A DNA stretch of 52,806 nt, from positions 1 to 52,806 of the forward strand of contig DRKN01000010.1 of NCBI GenBank assembly GCA_011051755.1, read 5' to 3'. A program made the position numbers and the translations under genes. The notes under the pieces were generated by a model. It saw nothing but the letters and a program-made list of their open reading frames with translations, was not told the origin of the DNA and did no database searches. Source of the stretch: Gammaproteobacteria bacterium. Lineage in GTDB: Bacteria > Pseudomonadota > Gammaproteobacteria > SZUA-152. This document shows positions 9,420 through 18,394 of the stretch, one piece after another (the stretch's first letter is position 1; each line of letters begins with the position of its first letter).

Positions 9420-9791
9420 ATGAGACCCACCATGCCAGCCCTATTCGCTCTCAGCCTGCTCACCGCCTGCGGTGACGAGGGCAGGCTGGATTTCCAGACT
9501 GTGGACAGCGGTCTGCCGCTACCCCTGATCGAGGTCTATATGCCGCTCGACGGCAGTACTATTCCCGCCAATAGTGATTTTGTCGTGGACTATGCCGTGG
9601 TGCGTGGCAAGGGCGGCGATTATGTGGAAATCCGCGTGGATCAACAAAAACCCATGCGGGTCAACAGCCTGAAAGGCCGGCACCAGATGAAGGGGCTGAA
9701 TCCCGGCAGGTATGCCCTGCTGATCGTGGAGTATGCCGCCGATGGCAAAAAGACCGGCGGTATGGCGAGAATTGAAATTAGTGTGGAGTAA
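9420..9791 (+). CDS. Small lipoprotein of unknown function
   Basis: About 123 residues from ATG 9420. A short lipoprotein signal ends in the lipobox LTAC (about residues 14-17), so the mature protein should be lipid-anchored. The remainder has a beta-rich look (LIEVYMPLDGSTIPANSDFV, then PGRYALLIVEY), like a small Ig-like or carbohydrate-binding type fold, but I do not recognise the family. An in-frame ATG at 9384 would lengthen the signal unnaturally. It converges on the HIT gene, 8 bases away. Confidence 0.6.
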   Translation: MRPTMPALFALSLLTACGDEGRLDFQTVDSGLPLPLIEVYMPLDGSTIPANSDFVVDYAVVRGKGGDYVEIRVDQQKPMRVNSLKGRHQMKGLNPGRYALLIVEYAADGKKTGGMARIEISVE

Positions 9792-9799
9792 GGCCCCGG

Positions 9800-10228
9800 T
9801 TACTGTTCGCTCAGTACAAACCGCCCGTCGAGATTTGCCAGCAGCGAGGCGACAATCGCCATCACCGCCTCATCGCTGTATGCCTCTCGCTCCTCACGTC
9901 CCCACACGACGCCCGGCCAGAAAAAGTCATTGTGGCGGCGACCGATCACATGCATGTGCAGCTGGCTCACCACGTTGCCGATGCTGGCCACGTTGATCTT
10001 GTCGCAGCCAAGGGTCTGCTTGACGAAACCGGCCAGGGTGTCGCTATCACGTACCAGCCCAAGCCGTGTCTCATCATCCAGCTCGAACAGCTCGGTGGTA
10101 TCCGTGTGTGGTACCAGGATAAACCAGGGTACGAGGGCATTGTTGAGCAGCAGTAATTGGCTGTCTCCCAGCCTGCCGAGCATGAAGCAGTCTTTTTGTA
10201 GTTGGGGTGATAGGCTAAAACCTGTCAT
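9800..10228 (-). CDS. HIT-domain nucleotide-binding protein
   Basis: 142 residues. Histidine-triad proteins hydrolyse or transfer nucleotidyl groups. The core motif reads QLHMHVIGR (about residues 94-102): the first His of the HxHxH triad is Gln, while the middle catalytic His and the third His are kept. FILVPHTDTTEL is the conserved strand before it. The C-terminus (SLLANLDGRF) is short. The start at 10228 has GGA 10-12 bases upstream; a longer frame from 10264 begins with residues unlike the family. Substrate unknown. Confidence 0.85.
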   Translation of the reverse strand: MTGFSLSPQLQKDCFMLGRLGDSQLLLLNNALVPWFILVPHTDTTELFELDDETRLGLVRDSDTLAGFVKQTLGCDKINVASIGNVVSQLHMHVIGRRHNDFFWPGVVWGREEREAYSDEAVMAIVASLLANLDGRFVLSEQ

Positions 10229-10325
10229 CGAGCAGTTTCCATATCCAGGGGATATCGTGCGCACAATAATGGATAGGTATTCCCGGTGAATTCCATCACT
10301 CTATAATGAGCAGAATAGTTATTTC

Positions 10326-10661
10326 TCAATCAGGGTTTTCCTCATCAGGAATTGCCAGTATCTGCCAGCATTTCCCATGTCCTTCCACACACAGGTATCT
10401 TCGGCCTGATTTGTAGAGGCGGATCTTGGCGCGCTGCCCCGGCAACACAGATCTGTCTCCATTGACGACAATCCTCTTGTCTTCGGTAAGGATGACGGTC
10501 TGTGCATCGTCCAGAAACAGCATCGGCACGGCCTTCGATGAGACGGTATTCTTCAACGGTGTTTCGCTCACCAGCTCATCGGTGCAGGCAACGGTGAGTA
10601 GCAGCAGCGAACACAGGGCGGACAGCGTGATGGCTTGCCTGAGTTTGCGGCTCGATTTCAT
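10326..10661 (-). CDS. Putative lipoprotein, unrecognised
   Basis: 111 residues from the ATG at 10661. A basic N-terminus (MKSSRKLRQ) and hydrophobic core end in LTVAC, a lipobox, so it is likely a lipoprotein with a ~85-residue mature part. That part contains two Cys (YLCVEGHGKCW) that could form a disulfide. I do not recognise a family. It follows yggX by 46 bases on the same strand and may share its transcript. Confidence 0.55.
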   Translation of the reverse strand: MKSSRKLRQAITLSALCSLLLLTVACTDELVSETPLKNTVSSKAVPMLFLDDAQTVILTEDKRIVVNGDRSVLPGQRAKIRLYKSGRRYLCVEGHGKCWQILAIPDEENPD

Positions 10662-10707
10662 GGTATCGCTTCCCGTGTTTTCGATCAGTGCCGGCCAGGG
10701 TGGATGG

Positions 10708-10989
10708 TTAACGGCCCTGCTCCGTTGGTGGCGTATAGCCTTCCGGCGTGGTGCCGCCATCACCGAAAAAAAACCGGGTCATTTCCTGTTCGAGGAATTC
10801 CCTTGCCTTGGGTTCGATGACCGACAGGCGATACTCGTTGATGAGTATCGTCTGCTGTTTCATCCAGGCCGCCCAGGCCTCTTTCGAGACGTTGTCGAAG
10901 ATACGCTGGCCCAGTTCACCGGGATAGGGCGGACGATCCAGGCCTTCGGCTTCTTTGTCGAGCTTTACACAATTCACGGTTCGTGACAT
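10708..10989 (-). CDS. yggX: Probable Fe(2+)-trafficking protein
   Basis: 93 residues, matching the YggX family from its first residues: [18 protein letters not shown] with the conserved Cys at position 7, then [19 protein letters not shown] and [19 protein letters not shown]. YggX is linked to protection of iron-sulfur proteins from oxidants and to iron handling in the cytoplasm. In many gammaproteobacteria yggX directly follows mutY, a Fe-S enzyme; here the order is kept but about 680 bases of unrelated DNA lie between them. Confidence 0.95.
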   Translation of the reverse strand: MSRTVNCVKLDKEAEGLDRPPYPGELGQRIFDNVSKEAWAAWMKQQTILINEYRLSVIEPKAREFLEQEMTRFFFGDGGTTPEGYTPPTEQGR

Positions 10990-11103
10990 GGCTGTTTCCT
11001 ATGTCTGATGGAATGGGGCATGGTTCATTGAGCGCTATTGTAGCAGGCTGGCAGCCGCTATAAACCATGTCTGCGATACGGACGGACAAGCTATGCAGGC
11101 TCA

Positions 11104-11295
11104 ATGTCTCGGCAGCCCATTGGCCGCGTCCAGGCCCGCTGCTGTGAGGAAGTCTGTTATCCCTATCGCGCTCTGTGGTTCAGCCCCTTGCCGGAAAAAC
11201 TCACCACCAGAGCCTGGGTCAGCAATGCTCCAAAAAGCGTGGTCGTTTTTCCGGGTAAACATAAAAAACGTCGGTGGCTGATCTACACTCCTTGA
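11104..11295 (+). CDS. Small open frame of doubtful status
   Basis: A 63-residue frame in the DNA between yggX and mutY (CCEEVCYPYRALWFSPLPEK, then VVVFPGKHKKRRWLIYTP). Its composition looks protein-like and the C-terminus is strongly basic, but no family is recognised and there is no clear ribosome site. It may be the remnant of a gene carried in by the insertion that also brought the DUF4326 fragment. Confidence 0.25.
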   Translation: MSRQPIGRVQARCCEEVCYPYRALWFSPLPEKLTTRAWVSNAPKSVVVFPGKHKKRRWLIYTP

Positions 11296-11310
11296 TACTA
11301 TTCAAATAGA

Positions 11311-11505
11311 TCATTCACCATCACTCAACGTATTGAGATAATCGACGATCACATCTCCATGGCACGTGGCAGGTTTGCAATGACAACCAAGTGTTTTACC
11401 CTTTAATTCTAATGCATCTTCTTTTTTAAATTTCAGAAGTTCCCGTTCAAAATCATATTTGAATTTATGGATCACTTCGTCGCGATCTCCATCAAACCCT
11501 AAAGA
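11311..11505 (-). pseudogene. DUF4326-like C-terminal fragment
   Basis: Translating the minus strand gives a 64-residue frame bounded by an upstream TAA and the TGA at 11311. It contains GFDGDRDEVIHKF and GCHCKPATCHGDVI, the Cys-rich signature of DUF4326, a small family common in phages and mobile DNA. The N-terminal part of the family (YIGR...WGNPF) is missing and there is no start codon at the upstream end. Another frame overlapping it slightly (11499 up to about 11660) also looks coding (MDLYGHPPKLINCGHLLNT), so the region is probably a degraded gene or pair of genes. AT-rich relative to mutY. Confidence 0.6.
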
Positions 11506-11669
11506 TTATCCTCTTCGTCTAAAATTGTATTGAGAAGATGTCCACAATTTATCAACTTGGGCGGATGTCCGTATAAATCCATTGACACGATTCTCTCGTC
11601 GCTGAATACCTCCATCTTAGTCAGGATATTTCCCGGAAACAAGGTGACAGCGAGTCAGGCACGTCCACC

Positions 11670-12731
11670 CTATAGGGCGGATTTTGAAAGGCGGTCGAGA
11701 AGCTGGGCGACGGGTGTGGGCAGGCCGCCAGGAGCGGTGTCCTGGGGGTGGTGCCACAGCCAGGTGTCATCGTGTACGGCATGGGTGGTAACGAGACGGG
11801 CGTGCACCGGGGTGATGTCGAGATGAAAATGGCTGAAGGTGTGCCGCAAGGGCGGCCAATGTGCGGCTTCTTCCACTTGTAGCCCCCATTGCTCGCGGCC
11901 GGCTGCGGTGACGTCACTGCCGGCGGGCAGTTCGGGTAGGCTGAGCAGGCCGCCCCAGATGCCGGCGGGTGGGCGGCGTTGCAGCAGGATACGGTCTTCG
12001 CTGTCTTGCAGCAGGAGCATCACTGTCTCACGTACCGGCAGGATTTTTTTCGGCTTGCGGCCGGGGAAGTCGGTCTGGCGACCTTCGATGCACGCGCGAC
12101 AGTCGGCGGCCAGTGGGCAGCTGTCGCAGTTTGGCCGGCTGCGGCTGCAGACGGTGGCGCCGAGATCCATCATGGCCTGATTGAAGTCTGCCGTTCGTTT
12201 GTGGGGGGTGAGCCGTTCGGTCTGTTGCCAGAGTGTGTTTGCCACCGCCGTCCGCCCCGGCCAGCCCTCGATGGTGAAACAGCGCGCCAATACCCGCTTG
12301 CAGTTGCCATCGAGGATGGCATGGTGCTGGCCGAGAGCCAGTGACAGAATGGCGCCGGCGGTGGAACGGCCGATGCCGGGCAGGGCCTGCACCTGTTCGA
12401 TGTCTTCGGGGAAGTGACCGTCGTGTTGGCGGTGTACGATCTGCGCCGCGCGGTGCAGGTTGCGTGCTCGGGCGTAGTAGCCGAGGCCGGACCAGTGGGC
12501 CAGCACCGTGTCCAGTTCCGCCGCCGCCAGTGTGCCGATATCAGGGAAGCGGGCCATGAAGCGCTCAAAATAGGGAATCACCGTGGCCACCTGGGTCTGC
12601 TGCAGCATGATCTCCGAGATCCATACCCGGTAGGGCGTGCGCCGCTGCTGCCAGGGCAGGCCGTGGCGGCCGTGCCGGTCGAACCAGCCCAGCAGGCGAT
12701 GGGCAAAGTCGCTGTGTGCCTGTGAAGACAT
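11670..12731 (-). CDS. mutY: A/G-specific adenine DNA glycosylase
   Basis: Removes adenine mispaired with 8-oxoguanine. 353 residues, the usual MutY length. The HhH-GPD domain has [20 protein letters not shown] with the hairpin and the catalytic Asp of the [11 protein letters not shown] region. The 4Fe-4S cluster cysteines follow the C-x6-C-x2-C-x5-C pattern ([17 protein letters not shown], about 196-212). A NUDIX-like C-terminal domain, which reads the 8-oxoG strand, begins near residue 240 ([10 protein letters not shown]). The start codon overlaps the stop of the upstream AsmA gene (TGATG), so the two are translationally coupled. Confidence 0.96.
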   Translation of the reverse strand: MSSQAHSDFAHRLLGWFDRHGRHGLPWQQRRTPYRVWISEIMLQQTQVATVIPYFERFMARFPDIGTLAAAELDTVLAHWSGLGYYARARNLHRAAQIVHRQHDGHFPEDIEQVQALPGIGRSTAGAILSLALGQHHAILDGNCKRVLARCFTIEGWPGRTAVANTLWQQTERLTPHKRTADFNQAMMDLGATVCSRSRPNCDSCPLAADCRACIEGRQTDFPGRKPKKILPVRETVMLLLQDSEDRILLQRRPPAGIWGGLLSLPELPAGSDVTAAGREQWGLQVEEAAHWPPLRHTFSHFHLDITPVHARLVTTHAVHDDTWLWHHPQDTAPGGLPTPVAQLLDRLSKSAL

Positions 12732-15085
12732 CAGCGGAACAGGCCCTTGAGTGCCTTGTCCACTTCCTCCTTCACCTTTTCCTTGGCTTTCTCGCGTTCC
12801 TTGATGAGCGCTTTATCGGTTTTTTCCTTGAGCTTTTTCTTTTGTTGATCCAGTTTCTGCTTGGCCTTGGCGCTCATCACCGATTTGAGATCCAGGCTGA
12901 TTTTGGGCTCGTCGAAGGGCCCCTTGATACGGATGGGGATGGGCAGGCCCCTGAGCTGCTCCAGATCCTTGCCAGCCTGACCGGTGGTGGTGTTGACAAT
13001 GGTGTTGACGAGCCGGTAGTCGAGGCGTCCCCTGGGCAGATCCACCGTACCCTCGCCGCTGATCCGCAGCAGTGGTGTCTTGGCGGACAAATCCTTGTTG
13101 GTCACTACGCCATCGGTGATCGTCACGCTGGCTGAGACTTCGGCGAAGTCGGTCTGTTTCAGCTCTTCCGGCGGTGCGGGTTGGCCTTTCAGCTTGGCCT
13201 GGGCGCTGCGTAGCATGTGACCGATATTGATGCCCTTGACGGAACCGTCGAGGAATTGCACCTGCGCGCTGCCGTTGAGGGTCTTCATCATTGCCTCGGG
13301 TTCGCTGCCCAGGGTGGTGATTTTGGCCTGTAGATTGGCGGTGCCGGAGATGGGGTCGTCACCATTGATGTCCTTCAGCAGCGGGCCGGCCTGCACGTTT
13401 TTGATGACTTCGTTGAGGCTGATCTTCGGCGTGTCGCTGCGTACATCCATGTGGATGTCGCCAGCATAACTGCCAGCGTAAAGATTGGCCTGCAACGGGT
13501 GCAAACGCAACTGGCCCTCTTTGGCCTTGATGGTCAGCAGGATGTCACTGAGGCGCGCATTGGCCGCCTTCAATTTGCCGATGCTGATGCGGCCATCCAC
13601 GTCCAGCGCGCGCAGGGGTTCCAAGGGCAGACCGGCGGCCTCTACGGCGGCACCAGCGGGCACAGGTGCGGGCGGGGTGTCGGGCTGCGGCGGCAGGTAG
13701 CGATCTACGTCAATGCCATCGATGGCGAGTTCGAAGCGGATGGCGGGCTGCTCGAAGTTGCTCACGGCGGCAGTGCCGGTGAGCTGTGTATCGTCGGCAA
13801 ACAAGGTGAGCTTTTGCAGTTCGATGGCGTCAGGTGAAGCGTCGAAAGTCAGGGACAGGCTGGCCTTGTTGAGTACCTGCGGGTCACTGGTTTCCGGTAA
13901 CTCGATGTTGGCGCTGGCGGCCAGCTGGCGAGGTGAGAACTCCGCGATACTGAACTGGCCACGAGCCTGCGGGGTGTCGATGATCTGCGTGGCGTCGAGG
14001 TTGCTGTCGATCTGCAGGCCGGCGGCCTTGATTTGCAGGGTTTTGACCGTCGCGGTCTGCCGGTCGAGATTCCACGATGCCTCCGTGGTCAGTGAAGACT
14101 CACTTAACAGCTGGCTGGAGAGGTCGGGCGGCAGCAGGCCGGCGAGGGCTTGCGGATCGCTGATGTCGATACGGATGCGGGCGTCGCCGTTTTGCCATTG
14201 TTCGAGGCGTATGTCAGCGCGCAGTTCCGTACCGAGGACGTCGATTTGCAGGTCGGAAATGGCGGCCTGCTGTGTATCGAGATTGGCTGTGATTTCGGCA
14301 CCGAGACGTAGGTTCAGCGGGCTGACCGGCAGGGTTTCGCCCTGGCTGTCGATGGTCAGCCGCAGGCCGCTGAGTTTGAGCTGTTGCAAGGCGTCATCGA
14401 TGTCGACACGGGTGGAAAATTTGATGTGGTTGCGGAGCGCGGGTTCGCGGGTCTCCACGTCCAGCGAGAGGCGGATGTCTACGGGTTTGCCCAGGGTCAA
14501 GGCGCCGGTCTGCAACTGTAGATTGTCGATGGTGATGTGCTGACCGTTCTGCCGGTCGTCCCAGACGATGCGTGCATCGCTCAGTTCGACGCCGCCGATG
14601 GCCAGCGCCGCCAGCGGCGGTGGGCCGGATTCGCTCGTCGGTGGGGCTTTTTCACTCGGGGTCTCGGTGATTTCTGCGGGCTGGCCGGTGAGGTCGTCCC
14701 AGTTACTGCCGCCATCGGCGCGGCGTGCCAGATTCAGTTGCAGGCCGTGCAGCTGCACAGTCTTCATCTCCAGCTGGCTTTCAAGCAGCGGCAGCAGCTT
14801 GACCTTGATGTCCACCGCTTCGACCTGTGCCATGGGCTGGTCGCCAAACCCCGCTGCATTGCCCAGCCGGGTTCGACCCAGTGACAGGCCGAGCCAGGGA
14901 AACACGGAAAGTTCCAGGTCGCCGTCGATAATTAGCTCGCGGCCGGTAGCGCCGTGTACGGCGGTGGTGATGTCGTCTCTATAGTCATTGGGATCGACGA
15001 ACAGCAGAATGCCGATCAGCGTGAGGGTGATGAGCAGCACGGCGGCGCTCAGGGTATAAAGGACGATCTTGAGAAATTTAGGCAT
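12731..15085 (-). CDS. asmA: AsmA-family protein
   Basis: 784 residues. One N-terminal transmembrane helix (about 5-29) is followed by the AsmA N-terminal block ([20 protein letters not shown], then [15 protein letters not shown]) and a long beta-rich periplasmic body. The conserved C-terminal region [20 protein letters not shown] is typical. AsmA-like proteins belong with the bridge-like or TamB-related group implicated in envelope lipid homeostasis. The last ~45 residues are a highly charged Lys/Glu coiled coil ([20 protein letters not shown]). An Ala/Pro-rich linker lies near 470. The order asmA-mutY-yggX is common in related bacteria, which supports the call. Confidence 0.9.
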   Translation of the reverse strand: MPKFLKIVLYTLSAAVLLITLTLIGILLFVDPNDYRDDITTAVHGATGRELIIDGDLELSVFPWLGLSLGRTRLGNAAGFGDQPMAQVEAVDIKVKLLPLLESQLEMKTVQLHGLQLNLARRADGGSNWDDLTGQPAEITETPSEKAPPTSESGPPPLAALAIGGVELSDARIVWDDRQNGQHITIDNLQLQTGALTLGKPVDIRLSLDVETREPALRNHIKFSTRVDIDDALQQLKLSGLRLTIDSQGETLPVSPLNLRLGAEITANLDTQQAAISDLQIDVLGTELRADIRLEQWQNGDARIRIDISDPQALAGLLPPDLSSQLLSESSLTTEASWNLDRQTATVKTLQIKAAGLQIDSNLDATQIIDTPQARGQFSIAEFSPRQLAASANIELPETSDPQVLNKASLSLTFDASPDAIELQKLTLFADDTQLTGTAAVSNFEQPAIRFELAIDGIDVDRYLPPQPDTPPAPVPAGAAVEAAGLPLEPLRALDVDGRISIGKLKAANARLSDILLTIKAKEGQLRLHPLQANLYAGSYAGDIHMDVRSDTPKISLNEVIKNVQAGPLLKDINGDDPISGTANLQAKITTLGSEPEAMMKTLNGSAQVQFLDGSVKGINIGHMLRSAQAKLKGQPAPPEELKQTDFAEVSASVTITDGVVTNKDLSAKTPLLRISGEGTVDLPRGRLDYRLVNTIVNTTTGQAGKDLEQLRGLPIPIRIKGPFDEPKISLDLKSVMSAKAKQKLDQQKKKLKEKTDKALIKEREKAKEKVKEEVDKALKGLFR

Positions 15086-15534
15086 GGGAGACTCGAAGGT
15101 TGTGCTATTTAGTGGCTATCACTTTGGAAAGAGTACTAGCGTAACGCATGGCGCAGTTGATTTCGATTCGCTGCGGGTGTCGGAGTCAAGCGACAGACTG
15201 ACAAATCAGCCAGAGAATATATTCGGCACGAAATTACCTGGAGTCAGCTCAGGGATAGTCCTGAACTAATGGGTCGAATTGAAAGGGGAGCGCCGCAGGG
15301 TGCTGAAGGCAAGCGGTACAGGGGTATGCCAGTGGGTGTACACGTCACGCGGGATATGGCGTTCAAGTCCGGCACAGGCTTGCTTGTCCGGGTACCTGAA
15401 CCCTCGGATGCAAGTGGGTGGTCAGGACGGCGTTGAAACTCCTGGATTGCGGAATATCTAAAGCGCTACGCGAGGCCGGCCCTGACAGAAGAGACAGGCG
15501 GGTCAGCAATGAGAATGGTCATCACTGCTCCCCC
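15086..15534. other. Intergenic region upstream of asmA
   Basis: About 450 bases between the asmA start and the 3' end of the next minus-strand gene. It should hold the asmA promoter. On the plus strand 15161-15436 is an uninterrupted 91-codon frame (internal text MGRIERGAPQGAEGKRYRG) with no start codon before about 15267 and no family match that I recognise; I do not call it a gene. Confidence 0.5.
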
Positions 15535-16089
15535 CTATTCCTGTACCTCCACGTCCTGTACCGCTGCTAGTCGCTCGTTTGACGGTAGTTTCGCCACCGG
15601 TAGGCAGCTGGACAGCGTTAACTGCGGTGGCTCAAAAGAGAAGGTGAAGTTACCGGCCTTGCGTAGCCCGCTGAGCCCCAGAATGTGTCGTGTGCGCCCG
15701 GGAAATACGGCGGCTTCCACATCATGCAGCTCGCAGTTATCGCCCAGACGGATGATGTCGAGGCGATACACGGCAACCCGTTTGCGCTGGCCGTTGGCGA
15801 GGATACCGATGAGATCCCGGACGAAGCTGGCCCGACCCTGTTCCTGCAGCATTGCCAGACTATGTTCGTTGATGGTGTTATAGCTGGAGCCCGTATCGAC
15901 GAGAAAGTCGACCGCTCCGACCCCCGCAATCTCACCTTGCACATAGAATGTCTTGGCGCTCTTCTCCATCATGGGCACAACATGGTCGCCAAGCATGGCC
16001 GCAGAAGCGCTGCCTGCTGTAAACAGCAACAGCCCACAGAGCATTCGCTGAGGAGTGTGTACGAAATAACTTCTTGATATGGTGTTCAT
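15535..16089 (-). CDS. Exported retropepsin-like aspartic protease
   Basis: 184 residues from the ATG at 16089. The start is a signal peptide (MLCGLLLFTAGSASA, cleavage expected after about residue 30), so the protein is exported. The catalytic motif is DFLVDTGSSYNTI (about 61-73), followed by GQRKRVAVYRLDIIRLGDNC and the hydrophobic glycine block HILGLSGLRKAGNFTF. It belongs to the same single-domain aspartyl protease superfamily as the 8793-9311 product but differs in sequence and lacks the transmembrane anchor. Two Cys in the mature part (DNCELHD and LSSCLPV) may form a disulfide. The longer upstream frame does not look like a protein start. Confidence 0.75.
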   Translation of the reverse strand: MNTISRSYFVHTPQRMLCGLLLFTAGSASAAMLGDHVVPMMEKSAKTFYVQGEIAGVGAVDFLVDTGSSYNTINEHSLAMLQEQGRASFVRDLIGILANGQRKRVAVYRLDIIRLGDNCELHDVEAAVFPGRTRHILGLSGLRKAGNFTFSFEPPQLTLSSCLPVAKLPSNERLAAVQDVEVQE

Positions 16090-16780
16090 ATTTAGTCTGT
16101 ATTCGCCCAAAGCGCCTACTTTTGGTGTTCGTTCTGATTGCCTACAGGGATGCAGGTAATTAGTGCAGCGCAGGAGCCGTTGCCGAAGAATGGTCAAATA
16201 CACACTGAAGAGGACGACTGCATGGATGCAGGAGGTAAGGCGATTCAGGAGGTCAAAGCCGAGATACAAGATCGGGAAGTTATTTCGTGCACGTTCCTTA
16301 ACGGATATCACCGGTCATTCCCTCTCTCGTAGTGCGCCGCTGTAAACAGGTGGCCTGCTTTCTGTTTATAGCGGCAACTTGGTGGACAATCTTGAGTAAG
16401 GGTGGCAGCCGAAATGCCATTGCAGTCATGTGTGGACTTGGCACAATGTATAGGGCGATTTGCGGCGAACTTAAGGTTTGACAGCTTATATTCTAGTCAA
16501 TATTTAGCATGATGTCTCATATTGAATGTGGATATAGGCGCGGTGTTCTCGTGGAGGTAGTGGTGTTAGGAGTGCTGGCAGGCCAACTGAAACCATCAAT
16601 GCAATGTTAGCATTCCCCGCCTCACACTTTTCACTAAAAAACTATCAACTTATTGATATGAATGATAATTTATCCGCCGGTACTGTCAGGAGGCTCAATG
16701 AATGAGGGCTGGGTTTGCGCCCCCTGTTACGCAATAGCGCAAGTGCGGTGGGCAGGGGGATGCACCTCACTTTACATGCC
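16090..16780. other. Gene-poor AT-rich intergenic region
   Basis: About 690 bases with no supported gene. It contains a TTGACA at 16478-16483 without a convincing -10 box. A 7-bp inverted repeat, CCCCCTG/CAGGGGG, lies near 16720-16760, downstream of the membrane-protein gene on the minus strand, without a T-tract. It marks the left edge of an AT-rich islet reaching to about 19.1 kb. Confidence 0.5.
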
Positions 16781-17212
16781 CTACCCTATCTTTTTGTTCT
16801 TGCCGGCGCCAACTAATGGAATCAGTACCAATGCAAGGTAAATCGAATTGAAAAACACATTGGAAGCAACGCCTGATGCGATAGATCCGACACTGTCGAT
16901 AACATACCAAAAAACCATTGCTAAGATTGTCGTGCGAATGATTGGTTTATTCCCTTCTTTGATAGCGGGGGCGACGACGCCACCGAGAAATATAGCAATC
17001 GCACCTAATAGTCCTGCCCCAATAGCGGATAACCACATTATATTTTTATCAAGCTGGGCCGACAGGCTGTCAAGCGGCCAGTCAGAGAGATCAAGAATGA
17101 ACCGGGCGGGTAAATTAATGGCGGTAAAAGGGGCCGTGGCCCAGAAAACTGAAAAAGCGGCAAAAATTATAGCGACGACCATCATGAATTTTGCTCGTGT
17201 ATTTAATGACAT
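16781..17212 (-). CDS. Small four-helix membrane protein, unrecognised
   Basis: 143 residues from the ATG at 17212, chosen because AAGGTG stands just upstream; a GTG nine bases earlier would overlap that site. Four hydrophobic segments are visible at about 9-30, 58-80, 91-110 and 115-135, separated by short loops; the C-terminus is basic (GAGKNKKIG). I do not recognise the family. The gene faces away from an XRE-type regulator, and a 31-bp near-perfect inverted repeat sits between the two starts, so the regulator probably controls this gene. Confidence 0.65.
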   Translation of the reverse strand: MSLNTRAKFMMVVAIIFAAFSVFWATAPFTAINLPARFILDLSDWPLDSLSAQLDKNIMWLSAIGAGLLGAIAIFLGGVVAPAIKEGNKPIIRTTILAMVFWYVIDSVGSIASGVASNVFFNSIYLALVLIPLVGAGKNKKIG

Positions 17213-17263
17213 AGTAATCACCTTAAAAAAGTGGAAAATTAGAGATTAAGGTGTGATTTAATA

Positions 17264-17294
17264 CAAAACAATTACCTGTGAGGTAAGTGTTTTG
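17264..17294. promoter_or_regulatory. 31-bp operator-like inverted repeat
   Basis: CAAAACAATTACCT - GTG - AGGTAAGTGTTTTG: two 14-base arms with a single mismatch around a 3-base centre. It is 52 bases upstream of the membrane-protein start and 27 bases upstream of the XRE-type regulator. Its size and symmetry suit a dimeric helix-turn-helix repressor, most likely that regulator acting on both genes. A smaller AGGAA-AG-TTCCT symmetry follows at about 17295-17306. Confidence 0.75.
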
Positions 17295-17320
17295 AGGAAA
17301 GTTCCTGGGATAATCAAGCA

Positions 17321-18082
17321 ATGAGCCATTCTATTGGAAGTATTTTGCGCAAGTGGCGCAAACAGAGAAGATATAGCCAGTTGCAGTTGGCTCTAGATCT
17401 GGGTATTTCGAGCAAGCATATTAGCTTTCTGGAAACCGGGCGATCTATTCCAAGTCGAAAAATGATCCTCAAAATCGGAACGTTTTTATATTTATCCAAA
17501 CGTGAAATAAACAGGGGCCTGTATTTGGCGGGCTATGCCCCTGTCTATGCCGAGTTTCCCACTGGACATAAGAATTTAGAGCCTGTTTTAAGTGCAATAG
17601 ATCAAATGATTCTTAATCACATGCCGTATCCGGCGATTGTTCTGAATCAGGACTGGGATGTGGTAACGGTAAACGATTCGGCAAAGAAACTATTATTTGA
17701 GGTAGGCTATTCTGAGCACCAAAACTTGGTTGAAGCGATAATTTCCGATGATCCTGAGACATCAAAAATTATAAACTGGCAGGAATCCGTATCGGTTCTT
17801 CTAGTGCGCTTGCGGAATGAAATCAATATGTTAGGTGGCTCTGATCGATTGGAAGAGCTGGAGGAAAAATTAACTTCACACCTGCCCGGGGATGATGAAA
17901 TTACTGACATCGATGAAAATAAAGCCGTTTTATCAACGAAATTTCAACTCGCCGATTGTGTCTTGTCGTTTTTTTCCGTTATTGCCCATCTGGGCGCTGT
18001 TCAGGATGTGACGGTTAGCGAGTATAAAGTAGAGTTGATGTTTCCGTCAGATGATGAGACAAGAGAATTTTACAAGATATAG
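17321..18082 (+). CDS. XRE-family regulator with MmyB-like ligand domain
   Basis: 253 residues. An N-terminal XRE helix-turn-helix occupies about 5-60 (ILRKWRKQRRYSQLQLALDL, then ISSKHISFLETGRSIPSRKM). The rest resembles the MmyB-like sensor domain of this regulator group (PYPAIVLNQDWDVVTVNDSA, about 96-115; then LLVRLRNEINMLGGSDRLEELEE). These are usually autoregulated transcription factors with an unknown small ligand. The codon use is AT-rich compared with the flanks. It is divergent from the small membrane protein, with the inverted repeat in between. Confidence 0.85.
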   Translation: MSHSIGSILRKWRKQRRYSQLQLALDLGISSKHISFLETGRSIPSRKMILKIGTFLYLSKREINRGLYLAGYAPVYAEFPTGHKNLEPVLSAIDQMILNHMPYPAIVLNQDWDVVTVNDSAKKLLFEVGYSEHQNLVEAIISDDPETSKIINWQESVSVLLVRLRNEINMLGGSDRLEELEEKLTSHLPGDDEITDIDENKAVLSTKFQLADCVLSFFSVIAHLGAVQDVTVSEYKVELMFPSDDETREFYKI

Positions 18083-18394
18083 GCGCACGGTTCGTCGACT
18101 GTTCAATTGTTTGCATTTGTTGAACAAACGTCGTGGTTTCATGTTGTTGGTGAGTTTTTGTTCTGGTATGTTGGGATTCATAAAAAATATTCACTCCAAC
18201 CTACGAGCCAAAGTATAAGGGTGTGCTCTCAATATGATATAATGAGGTTTAGTGGCTAAAAACGTGCTTATTTCGACAAATTAGGCATACCTGCAATTAA
18301 CAGGTTCAAATATGATATATATTGCAAAATCGGTATTTTATCGCAAAACGGACACATCATATTGAGAACGCACCCAAATATAAAGAAGCATATT
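18083..18394. other. AT-rich intergenic region
   Basis: About 310 bases between the regulator and the reductase gene. GTTCAA and TTGAAC (about 18100-18125) form an inverted repeat just after the regulator stop, a possible weak transcript end without a T-tract. The remainder is very AT-rich and probably holds the promoter of the reductase; no gene is visible. Confidence 0.45.

Noticed and set aside
9932-10289. Plus-strand frames opposite the HIT gene
   Set aside because: Shadow frames of the HIT coding region without any family signal.
13713-14543. 276-codon plus-strand frame opposite asmA
   Set aside because: It lies wholly within AsmA on the other strand and has no domain or ribosome site.
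15161-15436. 91-codon plus-strand open frame
   Set aside because: No start codon in its first third, no ribosome site and no recognised family.
16720-16760. CCCCCTG/CAGGGGG as a terminator for the membrane-protein gene
   Set aside because: The stem has a long loop and no T-tract on the minus strand.
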